Below are positions 28,912-38,056 of a DNA stretch of 64,000 bases, piece after piece. The notes beneath the pieces are model-generated. The model worked only from the letters and a program-made list of their open reading frames with translations, was not told the origin of the DNA and made no database searches. The position numbers were made by a program, and so were the translations under genes. Origin of the DNA: DSYU01 sp963827605. Its GTDB lineage: Bacteria; Chloroflexota; Anaerolineae; Anaerolineales; Anaerolineaceae. Within the stretch, counting starts at the first letter, position 1; each line of letters starts with the position of its first letter. The stretch covers positions 992,001-1,056,000 of the forward strand of contig CAWHBK010000002.1 in the NCBI GenBank assembly GCA_963827605.1, written 5' to 3'.

Positions 28912-31900
28912 TCACAAAAACAGCATCGGCAGGTAATCAGGCCGGACGGCGTACGGCTCCAGCTCCCCGGCGGCGACGCGATACAGCCGCTCGTGCGCCT
29001 GGCGGGCGGCCGCAGCCAGCGGTTCGTAGGGTTGGTGGCATACGTCCACAAACCCAATGTTATAGTTCTCACCGTCAAAGCGCCCCAACGCCGACTGATC
29101 ATACAGGGTAAAGTAATGCACCCCAACACACCAGGGGATCGCCGCGGCGCTCTCCAGGTAAACGCGGTAGGCCTGCCCGCGCGCGGTCTGATCCGCCACA
29201 TGCCCAATGCCGCTGCCCGGCAGGCCCGCATCCAACGCGCCAAAGTGCCACTCCCCAATCAGCGTGGGCTTACCCAACATGGCATGGATGCGCTGCAAAT
29301 CCTCCGCGGGGACCTGGCTGCGGTAGCAATTGATGCTGAACACGTCAAAGCTGCGCATGCCTTTTGCCACCCACTCGGGCGGGACGGTGTAGTAGCGCGC
29401 CCCCAGGTTCAAGTGCGCCGGGTCGACGCGCTTGCAGGCCGCGCTGAGCATGCCAAAATACTTTTCCGCCATCACACTGCTGAAGGTCTCCAGGTCGGCG
29501 CGGGCCGCGGGGGGAAGGCGCGTACTCCATTCGCCTTCCGCGACATCCGCCAAACGCACCGGCATTCCCCAGGCAGTGGAGAGGGCCGCGTCGCTGGCGT
29601 AGCGCTGGCGCAGGAAATCCGCCAGCGCTCGCCGGGAAGCACACTGCGGGGTGGTGTACAGCATCCCTTCCGCCAACAGCTCGCTGGAGAAGCCCCAGGT
29701 CGGCTCGTTCATTAAGAAATAACCGATCAGGGCGGGATCATCGCGCGTTTCCAGCAGCTGCTGGGCGTACTCTTCCACATCCGCCGCGAAGTCCGGGTGG
29801 TAGATATCCGGGAAGGTGCGATAAATCAGGCGGCTGCGGTGGAAGGATTCGTCCAGCGGGCGCACGTATGGGAAACGCGCCTGGCTGGCGACCCGCCAAT
29901 CCGACCAGTTCGCCACAGTGTTGAAACCCCACCCGCGCATCAGGCTGAGCGCAATCTCACCCCAGCGGGCGTGCCAGTCCGCGCCAAACGCGCGGATAAA
30001 ATTCGCCACCAGGTAGTTCACCGCCCGCTGGCTGCGGCGTCCCTTTTCAACCGCTGGACTGTACGGTCCACCGGATTCCGGCAGCCAGGCCAGGGCATTT
30101 TCGATCCCGGTGACGGCCGTATCGATATTCATGCCAACACAGTCCAGACCAGCCGACCAGAAGGGATGCCCGTCCGGGTCCACCAGCCACCAACGCCCTT
30201 CTTCAAACGCCGTGCGGAAAAAGCCGCTGGCATGCCACTGCCGACCCATCCAGCCGCCCCAGCGTGAGAAACCCTCCGGCCATACCGCTGTTTGGCTTTG
30301 GGTAAGCTGCCGCTGCAGCCGCGCGACCAGCGCTTCAACGCCGCGCGTTTTCTCAGGCCAGTCGTGCAATGCGCTCTGCCCCAGTTCATCCAGCAATGCA
30401 CCTTTGGGCAGCAGGGGCGCTTCCAAAAACGGCGGTTGGAGGGCAGTCGCCGTCAGGTCGGTCATGTGCCAGCGCACCGTCCGTCCACCCGAGCGGTGCA
30501 GCGCCAGGCGCAGCCGGTCTACCTTCGACAGGTCTACCCGCTCTCCCCAGGTCAGGGGTTTCAGCAGCGCTCCCTCGCGCGGATACATCCAGGTATTCAA
30601 ATTGGCCGCTTCCAGCGGCATGCGCAGGCGGGCCTGGCACTGGTTGAGCAGGCCAAAGCTAAAATCAAAACAAGGCCCATGCGCGCCTTCCTGCAGCTGG
30701 ATTTTGAACACCGCCAGCCGGTCGCCCAGCAGCAGGAAATCCGCCGTCAGGTAGGCGAACTGCGCCAGGGTTCCGGATGCGAAGTGAAATTCCAGCCCAT
30801 CCTCTGCTTCGTAGGCGCTGTAGGACTGCGCATTTTCCAACAAAACCGGCTCCTGGGTACGTTCCAGCCTGCCCAGGGTCTGGTCGGGAATGAGCGTAAA
30901 TGAATGCATAGATTCCTCCGGTTTGCAGAGCGGTGCAATTAGCGTGAAGGAGCAGGCGACGGCGTTGATGGTTGGAATGGAAAAGTAAGGATCCCGGCAC
31001 GTGGAGCAGTTTAGCGTTCCGGTTACCATGCCTTTTCCCGCGACCGTGGAGAGCGTTATCGTTACCACGCGATGGGGGTCCTTAGCCCAGGAACGGGTGT
31101 ACATATCCGGCTCGTTGACGGTGAAGTTATACGCTTCCCATCCCATCCCGGCCATTTTGTCCTCATAATACGCAACCACATCCTGGAGGGTGTCCTTCGT
31201 TTCAAACATCGCCACGCCAGGGAAGATCCCGACGACGGTTGCGCCCGGGTAAAGCGAAATTGGAATGCCCGACCGGACGATGTCCAGGAAATTGATCTTG
31301 ATATGCACCCGGGTATGCTCTTGCTGCGGCAAGAAGGTAAGTTCCGCCTGGGTGCGGTCCGGCATGGTAACCCGGTAGGTTTCCAGTTTTCGGATGTTAT
31401 CGGGGGTGGGGGTCGGCTCCAGGGCTGCCAGCGCCTGGAAGTCTTCTTCCAAAGCCTCCGAACAGCCGCGCGAGCCGCACCAACCCGCAGGCTGAATCGC
31501 CTCAAACCGCCATTTCAGCGCCGCAACCTGCTTGCGAAAGAAATCCACCGTTGACGGCATGTCTTGGGGTACATACAGTTCAATGGTCGAGCCGCCCGAG
31601 CGCAAGACTTCCGTGCCATTCGGCAGCGGAAAACCCAACAGCATGGCCAGGGCCCGGTTGGAATCCACCACCCGCGTATCCACACTCAGCACCGGCTGCC
31701 CTGCGCTGAAATGGTACTCCACGGTGCGGTACCACTGCTCTTTCTTCCATTCCTGTACAAACCCGCCCACCGAGTTTCCTGCCGAGAAGCGCAGCGTCCA
31801 GCCTTTTTCTTCCAGGGTTTTCCGGTAAAACGCGTCCAGTTCACCTGGGCTTTTGCTCGTCTGGAGAGTCATCTCAGCACTGTTCGTATCGGAGCCGGCT

Positions 31901-32223
31901 CCCTCCGCCACGCTCACCACTCTCCCGTCAAAAAGCGGAAAGTCGGCCAGCAGCGCTGGGAGCCCTGTTTTTTGGGTGGGGGTGGACTGTGGTTCTTCCA
32001 CGTTTGGCGTGAAGGTGGCCGGCAGGGGTTCAAACACCCTGGGCGTGCCGGTCGGGAACGGCGGTTCCGCAGTGTTCTCCTGGTTTGCCACCAAGGTTGG
32101 TTTGGCAAAGACTGCCGGTAAGCCTTCCTGGATCACCTGGCAGCCGGACAAAAACAAGGCCAGCGTGGCCAGCACAAACGCGAATACTGGGCGGGCCATC
32201 AGCGGGCGGAACCTGTTCTTCAT
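28912..32223 (-). CDS. Lipoprotein joined to a clan GH-A glycosidase, possibly two genes fused by a frameshift
   Basis: Read as one frame this is 1103 residues. Part one (1 to about 420) is a lipoprotein with lipobox LSGC, a Thr/Pro linker and three related segments ending in a Gly-Trp or Trp-Arg pattern (EEKGW, ALKWRF, GMGWE). Part two (from Met439 at 30909) is a barrel glycosidase with GYFLMNEPTWGF as the likely acid/base site and TLIGEWHFGALDAG as the likely nucleophile, reminiscent of agarase or GH42/GH50-like enzymes. A good ribosome-binding site (GGAGG, 5 nt before Met439) lies inside the frame, so two genes fused by a one-base error near 30960 are quite possible; then the glycosidase has no signal peptide. 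Substrate unknown. It overlaps the FAH gene by ATGA. Confidence 0.7.
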   Translation of the reverse strand: MKNRFRPLMARPVFAFVLATLALFLSGCQVIQEGLPAVFAKPTLVANQENTAEPPFPTGTPRVFEPLPATFTPNVEEPQSTPTQKTGLPALLADFPLFDGRVVSVAEGAGSDTNSAEMTLQTSKSPGELDAFYRKTLEEKGWTLRFSAGNSVGGFVQEWKKEQWYRTVEYHFSAGQPVLSVDTRVVDSNRALAMLLGFPLPNGTEVLRSGGSTIELYVPQDMPSTVDFFRKQVAALKWRFEAIQPAGWCGSRGCSEALEEDFQALAALEPTPTPDNIRKLETYRVTMPDRTQAELTFLPQQEHTRVHIKINFLDIVRSGIPISLYPGATVVGIFPGVAMFETKDTLQDVVAYYEDKMAGMGWEAYNFTVNEPDMYTRSWAKDPHRVVTITLSTVAGKGMVTGTLNCSTCRDPYFSIPTINAVACSFTLIAPLCKPEESMHSFTLIPDQTLGRLERTQEPVLLENAQSYSAYEAEDGLEFHFASGTLAQFAYLTADFLLLGDRLAVFKIQLQEGAHGPCFDFSFGLLNQCQARLRMPLEAANLNTWMYPREGALLKPLTWGERVDLSKVDRLRLALHRSGGRTVRWHMTDLTATALQPPFLEAPLLPKGALLDELGQSALHDWPEKTRGVEALVARLQRQLTQSQTAVWPEGFSRWGGWMGRQWHASGFFRTAFEEGRWWLVDPDGHPFWSAGLDCVGMNIDTAVTGIENALAWLPESGGPYSPAVEKGRRSQRAVNYLVANFIRAFGADWHARWGEIALSLMRGWGFNTVANWSDWRVASQARFPYVRPLDESFHRSRLIYRTFPDIYHPDFAADVEEYAQQLLETRDDPALIGYFLMNEPTWGFSSELLAEGMLYTTPQCASRRALADFLRQRYASDAALSTAWGMPVRLADVAEGEWSTRLPPAARADLETFSSVMAEKYFGMLSAACKRVDPAHLNLGARYYTVPPEWVAKGMRSFDVFSINCYRSQVPAEDLQRIHAMLGKPTLIGEWHFGALDAGLPGSGIGHVADQTARGQAYRVYLESAAAIPWCVGVHYFTLYDQSALGRFDGENYNIGFVDVCHQPYEPLAAAARQAHERLYRVAAGELEPYAVRPDYLPMLFL
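30907..30919 (-). promoter_or_regulatory. Internal ribosome-binding site and ATG inside the lipoprotein/glycosidase frame
   Basis: GGAGG (30919-30915) is followed after 5 nt by an in-frame ATG (30909) exactly where the glycosidase part begins. It supports an independent start for the glycosidase. Confidence 0.5.
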
Positions 32224-33143
32224 CCTTCGCCGGCCTCTTCCGCCGCCAGGGCATTGCTCAGCTTACCCAATGGGCCAACCTCGATCACCATTTGATCGCC
32301 GGATTTCATCCAGGTGCGCGGCCGCGGCTTGCCAAGAATAACGCCCTCGGGCGTACCGGTAGAGATCAAGTCGCCGGGTTCAAGGGTCATATGCTGGCTG
32401 ATAAAGCTGACCAGCTGCGCGACGGAAAATATCATGTCGGAGGTGTTTGAGTTCTGGCGCAGCTCGCCATTCAGCCAGCAGCGCACCGGCCAGTTCTGCG
32501 GGTCGCCGGCCTCGTCCGCCGTCAGCAGGTAGGGTCCCATCGGCAGGAACTTATCCAGCGTTTTGCCCAGCAGCCATTGGCTGGTCTTATTCTGCAATTC
32601 GCGGGCGGAAACGTCATTGGTATTGCAGTAACCCAATACATATTCCAGGGCTCGCTCTTCAGGAACATAGTGGGCGCGTTTGCCAATGACCACTGCCAGC
32701 TCGGCTTCGTAATCGTACTTCTCGGCCACAGGCGGCAGCGGGATCAGCGCATTGGGCGCGGCAACCGCATTCTGAAATTTCGAAAACAGCACCGGGACAG
32801 CCGGGACTTCCATCCCCGATTCCTTGGCATGCTTACGGTAATTCAACCCGACGCAGATAATTTTGCCGGGGCGCGGCACACACGGGCCAAGTTCAAGACG
32901 ATCTTCGGCTAACAACCAGGCCGCGCGTCCTTCCTCTTGCATCACCCGCTGAACGAACGATTTCAAACCTGGCAGCGCGGACAGGCCGGCAGCGTAAAAG
33001 GCTTGCGGCGTATCCGCTACGCCGGCAATATTAAGCACGCGGTTGGCCGCGGCCACATCCAGCACACCCTGCTCCGTCTTAACGCCCAGGTATTCCACCC
33101 GGTTCCCATCCTCACCCTCTTCGCGGAACATCAGCAGGAACAT
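32220..33143 (-). CDS. Fumarylacetoacetate hydrolase family protein
   Basis: A 307-residue metal-dependent hydrolase or hydratase. The signature region includes IICVGLNYRKHAKESG, the metal ligands in YDYEAELAVVIGK and a later Asp in CNTNDVSARELQ, then KTLDKFLPMGPYL and the ISTGTPEGV turn. Relatives cleave C-C bonds in diketo acids, for example 2,4-diketo-3-deoxyfuconate, or act as acylpyruvases. Because the operon continues with KDG kinase and KDPG aldolase, a role with a sugar-derived keto acid is likely, but the exact substrate is inferred. GGAGG precedes the ATG by 8 nt. The stop overlaps the next gene's start, showing coupling. Confidence 0.85.
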   Translation of the reverse strand: MFLLMFREEGEDGNRVEYLGVKTEQGVLDVAAANRVLNIAGVADTPQAFYAAGLSALPGLKSFVQRVMQEEGRAAWLLAEDRLELGPCVPRPGKIICVGLNYRKHAKESGMEVPAVPVLFSKFQNAVAAPNALIPLPPVAEKYDYEAELAVVIGKRAHYVPEERALEYVLGYCNTNDVSARELQNKTSQWLLGKTLDKFLPMGPYLLTADEAGDPQNWPVRCWLNGELRQNSNTSDMIFSVAQLVSFISQHMTLEPGDLISTGTPEGVILGKPRPRTWMKSGDQMVIEVGPLGKLSNALAAEEAGEG

Positions 33144-33172
33144 TTTGCCATCCTCCCCATTTTTGGTTACCG

Positions 33173-33223
33173 ATCAACAAGCGTGTCTGTTGATATTATA
33201 CACGCCTCACGCTTTTATCAACA
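33173..33223 (-). promoter_or_regulatory. Promoter with operator-like repeats for the sugar-acid operon
   Basis: On the minus strand a perfect TATAAT lies at 33195-33200, with TTGATA 15 bp (or GTTGAT 16 bp) upstream. Just downstream of the -10 is an inverted repeat, ATCAACA-N8-TGTTGAT (33173-33194). A third copy of the half-site ATCAACA lies at the -35, and a GCGTGT/ACACGC pair brackets the -10. This looks like the binding region of a LacI- or GntR-type regulator. The rest of the 226-nt gap holds a GTGCCCACGC/GCGTGGGTAC hairpin near 33315-33338 that may end the next minus-strand gene. Confidence 0.5.
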
Positions 33224-33369
33224 TGCGAGGCGCGATGGGCCTCATGTATAGCAAGCTCTTATTTGTTCCAAAAGGTTCGTGAATGAGGCACGCGCCGCGG
33301 AGCGGCAGAGAAAGCGTGCCCACGCAGAGCGTGGGTACGAGAGGTACGGGAGGGGGCGCGCGGCAGGGT

Positions 33370-35031
33370 TTATTTTTTCCAGGCGGATAACTGCGCGTCT
33401 AATTCGGTCTGGACGGCTTCCAGCCCGGCTTCTTGCAGCGCTTTTTGCAGTTTGCGCACCGCCTTTGCGATATCTTCAACCTGCCCATTCGCCAAAGGGT
33501 CTTCCAACTCCAGCATGATCCCCTGGACCGCTGCGCTTTCTGCTGCCACCGGGCGGGTGTCGAAGCGGAAACCCAGCACGGGAGAGGCCGGCGCCCGGGT
33601 GTTCGCCTGGCCAACCGCCTGCCACATCCCCGCCGATTGCCGGTCAGCGGAATAGGACAGTGTTCGGTTTCCAAGCTGTTCCAAAAAATCGGGCTGGTAG
33701 CGCGAGCCGGGCGTCAGGGTAATGACCTGTTTCTCGCGGTCGCTCCACTGCCAGTGCTGCCCTTCCAAACCGTATGCCAGCAAGTTGTAGATTTCTGCGT
33801 CTTTGCGCAGCCATTCCAGGAACAGCATCACCCGCCGCACCCGTTCCGGGTCGCCGGCGATATGCGCATTTACCCCGGTCAGCGAGGACATGACCGTACG
33901 GGTCGAGAGGAAGGCCGGGGTCAGGGCTTTATCGATCCACGCGTACCCGTAGCGCTGCGCCGGTTGGAGCCCACTGCCCGGCCAAACCGGGCGGCCAACC
34001 TGAACCACGTACTGCCCGGCCTGATACCCATCCCGGACCTGGTCGGGGGTCAGCGTTTCGGCGGGGAGGTAGCCCGCCTGCTGCCAGGATCGGCGCAGCC
34101 CGGCAAGCTCATGGAAGGCATCCGTCTGGTACCAGTTGAGCATCCCAGCCCGCGCGTCAGCAACCCGCACCACAAATGGGCCCCACAGCACATCATACCC
34201 GGCGTTTTCCGGCTGCAGCAAATCGGCCAGCCCGGCGGCCCGGCGAATTTTATCCCCATCGGTTATCCCGACCGTCTTCAAAGAACCATCCGCAACGGCT
34301 GCCTGGATTTTCGCCAGCAGTGGGGAAAGGTCCGCATACGTCTGAACGCGCTCGAGATCCGCCTGCAGGTTCAGCGCGCGGACCACGTCCGCGCGGATGG
34401 AAACCCCACGCGGTTGGACCCATGCGCCCTGGTTTGGAATGGCAGAAAAGCCGCCTGCTTGCAGCAGCCCGGCCCAGGCCTGTTTGGGCAGGCTGGTTTG
34501 CAGCCCCGGTAATTGGGTTTCGATCAAGTTTTCCACCTTGCCTGTCGCCGGGTTGGGATAGGCGGTCAAAGGGAGCAGGCTGCCTGTTTCCAGCCAGGCC
34601 GGGTAGCTGGCTGCCGACAGAGCCACCATGTCCCAGGGCTGTTCGGCGGCCTGAATTTCAGCCAACTGCCGATCAAACGCGGCCCGGTCGATGACGTCAA
34701 TCTCAACCCGCGCCTGAAAGCCCCGCTCGGACAGCTCGCGGTTGAGTTGTTCGTTTACTCGCGGCAGGTCCTCTGGCGGCGTCCCGCGCAGGTACCAGCG
34801 TAACGGCGGTTCGATCTGCGGCAAAGGCGCTGTCGGCAGAAGGGTCTGGGTTGGGTTCTTCCCCGGCGCTGTCGTGGTGCGGGTGGGGGTGCGGGTGGAG
34901 CGGATCCGGACAGGCTCTCCGGCGCCATCCGGCGGTGTGGGCAGCGACCCGGCCCGGCAAGCCGGCAGGGAAAAAGCCATCCATGCCAGAGCCAAAGCCA
35001 CGCGCGCCAATGTTCCAAACCGATGCTTCAT
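33370..35031 (-). CDS. Sugar ABC transporter substrate-binding lipoprotein (LplA/DUF3502-like)
   Basis: A secreted, lipid-anchored solute receptor of 553 residues. The signal peptide ends in SLPACRAG (lipobox), followed by a linker rich in Thr, Pro and Arg, then a family 1 solute-binding fold. The C-terminal features YGLEGQHWQWSDREKQ and a final helical segment resemble LplA-like proteins that bind complex sugars. There is no permease or ATPase gene beside it, so it must work with a distant transporter. It is transcribed away from xylulokinase, sharing a 112-nt region, which suggests common control by a sugar. No good ribosome-binding site is obvious. Confidence 0.75.
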   Translation of the reverse strand: MKHRFGTLARVALALAWMAFSLPACRAGSLPTPPDGAGEPVRIRSTRTPTRTTTAPGKNPTQTLLPTAPLPQIEPPLRWYLRGTPPEDLPRVNEQLNRELSERGFQARVEIDVIDRAAFDRQLAEIQAAEQPWDMVALSAASYPAWLETGSLLPLTAYPNPATGKVENLIETQLPGLQTSLPKQAWAGLLQAGGFSAIPNQGAWVQPRGVSIRADVVRALNLQADLERVQTYADLSPLLAKIQAAVADGSLKTVGITDGDKIRRAAGLADLLQPENAGYDVLWGPFVVRVADARAGMLNWYQTDAFHELAGLRRSWQQAGYLPAETLTPDQVRDGYQAGQYVVQVGRPVWPGSGLQPAQRYGYAWIDKALTPAFLSTRTVMSSLTGVNAHIAGDPERVRRVMLFLEWLRKDAEIYNLLAYGLEGQHWQWSDREKQVITLTPGSRYQPDFLEQLGNRTLSYSADRQSAGMWQAVGQANTRAPASPVLGFRFDTRPVAAESAAVQGIMLELEDPLANGQVEDIAKAVRKLQKALQEAGLEAVQTELDAQLSAWKK

Positions 35032-35077
35032 AATTTCCTGTTTTCTGGGTTAAAACGATTATAACGTCAAAAAGGTG

Positions 35078-35105
35078 TAAAATCTGCTTACGAATTGTCC
35101 GGACA
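35078..35105 (+). promoter_or_regulatory. Candidate promoter and palindromic operator before xylulokinase
   Basis: TAAAAT (35078-35083) could be a -10, with a poor -35. The perfect palindrome TGTCCGGACA (35096-35105) sits just downstream, where a repressor could block transcription. It lies in the divergent gap between the sugar-binding lipoprotein and xylB. Confidence 0.3.
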
Positions 35106-35143
35106 GCTGATCAACACAGCTTTATTTTCATAGGAGGGAAGCT

Positions 35144-36640
35144 ATGTCATATCTTCTCGGGATTGATGTTTCTACCACGGGGGTCAAGGCGCTCCTGATC
35201 GATCAGGATGGCCAGGTCATCGGGAGCGCGAACACCGAACAGCCATTATCCACGCCCCAGCCCTTATGGAGCGAGCAAGACCCGGCTTATTGGTGGGATG
35301 GAGCGATCAAGAGCATTCGCCAGGTACTCTCCGAGACCGGCATAACGGGTGATGCCGTGCAGGGGATTGGCTTGACCGGACAGATGCACGGGCTGACCCT
35401 TCTGGATGAAAACGGGGACGTTCTGCGCCCGGCAATCCTGTGGAACGACCAGCGCACCGGAGCGCAGTGTGACGAAATCCGCGCCCGGCTGACCAGGAAG
35501 CGGCTGATCGAGATTACCGGGAATGATGCCCTGACCGGTTTTACCGCGCCCAAAGTTCTGTGGGTGCAGGAAAACGAGCCAGAGGTGTATCAAAAAACGC
35601 GCCACATCCTGCTGCCAAAAGATTACGTGCGCTATAAGCTGACCGGCGGCTTTGCCATCGATAAAGCCGATGCGGCTGGCACCATCCTACTGGATATTCA
35701 AACCCGCGATTGGTCGCCGGAAATGCTGCAAGCTTTGAACATTCCCCGCGAATGGCTGCCCAAAACGTATGAAGGACCGGAGATGACCGGTACGGTCACG
35801 GAAGAAGCGGCGCGCCTGACCGGCTTGAAAGCCGGCACCCCGGTGATCGCCGGCGGTGGGGACCAGGCTGCCCAGGCGGTGGGCGTCGGCGCGGTCCAAC
35901 CCGGCATCGTCGCGCTGACCCTGGGGACGTCAGGGGTCGTCTTCGCCACAACCGACCAGTCCTTTATCGAGCCGGAAGGGCGCCTGCATGCATTCTGTCA
36001 CTCGGTGCCGGGCCGCTGGCACTTGATGGGGGTGATGCTGTCAGCCGCCGGCAGCTTGCGCTGGTACCGGGATACCGTCGCGCCAGGGCAAGATTACGAC
36101 AGCCTGCTGGCCCCCGCAAAAGATGTACCGCCTTGCAGTGAAGGGCTGCTGTTTCTGCCATACCTGACCGGCGAACGCACCCCGCACCCAGACCCGCTGG
36201 CGCGCGGCGCGTTTGCCGGGTTGACCATCCGCCACGGGCTGCCACACATGACCCGCGCCGTGCTGGAAGGCGTGGCCTTTGGCCTGCGGGATAGTTTCGA
36301 GCTGATGAAATCCGCCGGACTGGCCAGTATTCACCAGGTGCGCGTTTCGGGCGGCGGCGCCCGCAGCGCATTATGGCGGCAGATCCTGGCGGACGTGCTG
36401 AACGCTGAGCTGGTTACGGTGAATACTACCGAAGGCGCTGCCTTTGGCGCCGCCCTGCTGGCCGGTGTGGGCACCGGAGTCTGGTCAAGCGTGGATGAAG
36501 CCTGCCAGGCTACCGTAAAGCAGACCGGCTGCACACCGCCCATCGCCGAAACAGTGTCCCGCTACGACCGCGGTTATGCACTCTACCGCCAGCTGTACCC
36601 GGCGCTCAAGGATATTGCGCATCAACTAAGCGCGTTATAA
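35144..36640 (+). CDS. xylB: Xylulokinase
   Basis: FGGY-family kinase of 498 residues that phosphorylates D-xylulose for the pentose phosphate pathway. It shows GIDVSTTGVKALLID with the phosphate-1 loop, IGLTGQMHGL typical of xylulokinases, AILWNDQRT, the catalytic Asp in IAGGGDQAAQAVG and the adenosine-binding SGGGARSALWRQILADV. A strong AGGAGGGAAG site precedes the ATG. No xylose isomerase is in the window. It is transcribed divergently from a sugar-binding lipoprotein and followed by a large hairpin. Confidence 0.92.
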   Translation: MSYLLGIDVSTTGVKALLIDQDGQVIGSANTEQPLSTPQPLWSEQDPAYWWDGAIKSIRQVLSETGITGDAVQGIGLTGQMHGLTLLDENGDVLRPAILWNDQRTGAQCDEIRARLTRKRLIEITGNDALTGFTAPKVLWVQENEPEVYQKTRHILLPKDYVRYKLTGGFAIDKADAAGTILLDIQTRDWSPEMLQALNIPREWLPKTYEGPEMTGTVTEEAARLTGLKAGTPVIAGGGDQAAQAVGVGAVQPGIVALTLGTSGVVFATTDQSFIEPEGRLHAFCHSVPGRWHLMGVMLSAAGSLRWYRDTVAPGQDYDSLLAPAKDVPPCSEGLLFLPYLTGERTPHPDPLARGAFAGLTIRHGLPHMTRAVLEGVAFGLRDSFELMKSAGLASIHQVRVSGGGARSALWRQILADVLNAELVTVNTTEGAAFGAALLAGVGTGVWSSVDEACQATVKQTGCTPPIAETVSRYDRGYALYRQLYPALKDIAHQLSAL

Positions 36641-36700
36641 AGGGTTATATTCCCAGCCACTCCTGGAAAGACCTTTGGAAGGCAGGAGGGATGCGGATTT

Positions 36701-36751
36701 ATTTGTGGGTTGGTCCTCCAGGGCAGCGCCATGGCAGACCAACCCACAAAT
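36701..36751 (+). terminator. 15-bp stem-loop after xylB
   Basis: Perfect 15-bp arms (36701-36715 and 36737-36751) enclose a 21-nt loop, 60 nt after the xylB stop. The following bases, GTTTGTT, form only a weak T-tract. It is probably a terminator or a 3'-end stabiliser. The 312-nt gap also holds the promoter of the MerR-type gene. Confidence 0.5.
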
Positions 36752-36817
36752 GTTTGTTCCGGCGGCGAAAACACCTCTGTTCGCAACTTAGAGTTCGATG
36801 AGAAAAGGTGTATATCC

Positions 36818-36846
36818 TTGAACATTATACAGGAGTTCGCTATACT
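36818..36846 (+). promoter_or_regulatory. Promoter of the MerR/B12 regulator gene with an embedded dyad
   Basis: TTGAAC (36818-36823), a 17-bp spacer and TATACT (36841-36846) form a good vegetative promoter. An inverted repeat ATACAG-N12-CTGTAT (36827-36850) spans the spacer and -10, a natural site for autoregulation. A second perfect palindrome, CCCGTATACGGG, lies at 36911-36922 in the leader. Confidence 0.6.
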
Positions 36847-36952
36847 GTATGTAAGAAAGACATGATTGAAAAAAACCACCTGAAGAAATCCGAAATACCG
36901 GGCCATTCTTCCCGTATACGGGTAATTCAAGTGGGTAATAGGAGCGCAATCC

Positions 36953-37912
36953 ATGAAAACGATTATTGACCTTCCCGATGAGCCTGTATATACCATTAAA
37001 CATGTGGCAACTCAAACAGGCATCCGCCCGGTTACCTTACGGGCCTGGGAACGTCGGCATGAAGTATTAAACCCCCACCGCGCCGGTAACCGCTACCGGT
37101 TGTACTCAGAACGGGATGTGGGCATTTTGCGCTGGCTGAAGAACCGCATTGACGCGGGCATCTCCATCAGTAATGCGGTGAGCGAGCTGCGCAATATGAC
37201 CAACAATAATACCTGGCCCGAAGCCATACCCCAGGCGCCCGTTCAGGGTAAGCGCGCCAATCGAACTCCGCCGGCTGTATATGCGAGCCAGATTTTCCAG
37301 GGGCTCATCAAGCATGATGAAAACCGCTGTGGGGAGCTTCTGCGCGAGGTACATTCCGAATTTGACCTGCTAACGGTTTGCATGGAAGTGCTGGTACCGG
37401 CATTACGCCAGATTGGGGAGGCATGGTACCGGGGTGAGATCCGGGTCACCACCGAGCATTTTGCCAGCGCTTACCTGCGGGGCAAATTACTTTCACTGCT
37501 TCAAACCTACCCCTCCCGCCGCAGCTCCCCGCTTATCCTGATTGGCTGCGCACCCATGGAGCAGCACGAGCTGGGGAGTCTCATGCTGGCGGCCCTGCTG
37601 CGCAGCGAAGGCTTTCGCATCGAGTTCCTTGGCCCAGACATCCCGATCGATGACCTGGCAGACTATGCCAGCTATGAGCACCCGGGATTGGTGATCCTTT
37701 CCGCAACCAGCGAATCCTCCGCGCGCGAAATGCGCCGCTTGCAAGGTTTACTTGAACAGACCCGCCCCACCCCCAGCTTTGGTTATGGCGGTCGCGCCTT
37801 TGACTTGCAGCCTAATTTACGCTCCGAAATACCGGGCATCTATCTTGGGGATACACTGGAAGCCGCGCTAATAACCGTAAAGGAGCTTCTCAAATCCCGC
37901 CCGAAAGCATAA
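36953..37912 (+). CDS. CarH-like MerR-family regulator with B12-binding domain, candidate light sensor
   Basis: A 319-residue regulator with an N-terminal MerR helix-turn-helix (YTIKHVATQTGIRPVTLRAW, then RRHEVLNPHRAGNRYRLYSE) and a C-terminal cobalamin-binding region. The helical cap contains W-x9-E-H (WYRGEIRVTTEH), the motif described for CarH photoreceptors that hold adenosylcobalamin. The Rossmann part has EQHELG in place of DxHxxG, keeping the cobalt-ligand histidine. In CarH, darkness favours a DNA-bound tetramer and light breaks it apart. The gene has its own promoter and an AGGAG site. No carotenoid or photolyase genes lie nearby; the next gene is a tiny protein with a dyad-containing promoter. 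Light sensing is inferred from the motif. Confidence 0.8.
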   Translation: MKTIIDLPDEPVYTIKHVATQTGIRPVTLRAWERRHEVLNPHRAGNRYRLYSERDVGILRWLKNRIDAGISISNAVSELRNMTNNNTWPEAIPQAPVQGKRANRTPPAVYASQIFQGLIKHDENRCGELLREVHSEFDLLTVCMEVLVPALRQIGEAWYRGEIRVTTEHFASAYLRGKLLSLLQTYPSRRSSPLILIGCAPMEQHELGSLMLAALLRSEGFRIEFLGPDIPIDDLADYASYEHPGLVILSATSESSAREMRRLQGLLEQTRPTPSFGYGGRAFDLQPNLRSEIPGIYLGDTLEAALITVKELLKSRPKA

Positions 37913-37965
37913 GGACAGCCAGAAAGCAAAACTCTAATAAGATTGTAACGTTTTTGCCGGTCCTT

Positions 37966-37997
37966 TTGATGTAATATATATACATTTAGAGTATGAT
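37966..37997 (+). promoter_or_regulatory. Long-spacer promoter with dyad, possible target of the MerR-type regulator
   Basis: TTGATG (37966-37971) and TATGAT (37992-37997) are 20 bp apart, the unusual spacing seen at MerR-controlled promoters. A dyad ATGTA-N7-TACAT (37969-37985) overlaps the -35 and spacer. It shares TACA/TGTA half-sites with the dyad in the regulator's own promoter. It would drive the 62-residue gene. Confidence 0.45.
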
Positions 37998-38056
37998 CTT
38001 AGTACAAAGGCAGATGAGCCGTTCACTCACTGTCAATTATTGGAAAGGCGATTTGT

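Noticed and set aside
33433..34512. A 359-codon open frame on the plus strand over the sugar-binding lipoprotein gene
   Set aside because: Same reason: composition is typical of an antisense shadow and there is no ribosome-binding site or domain.
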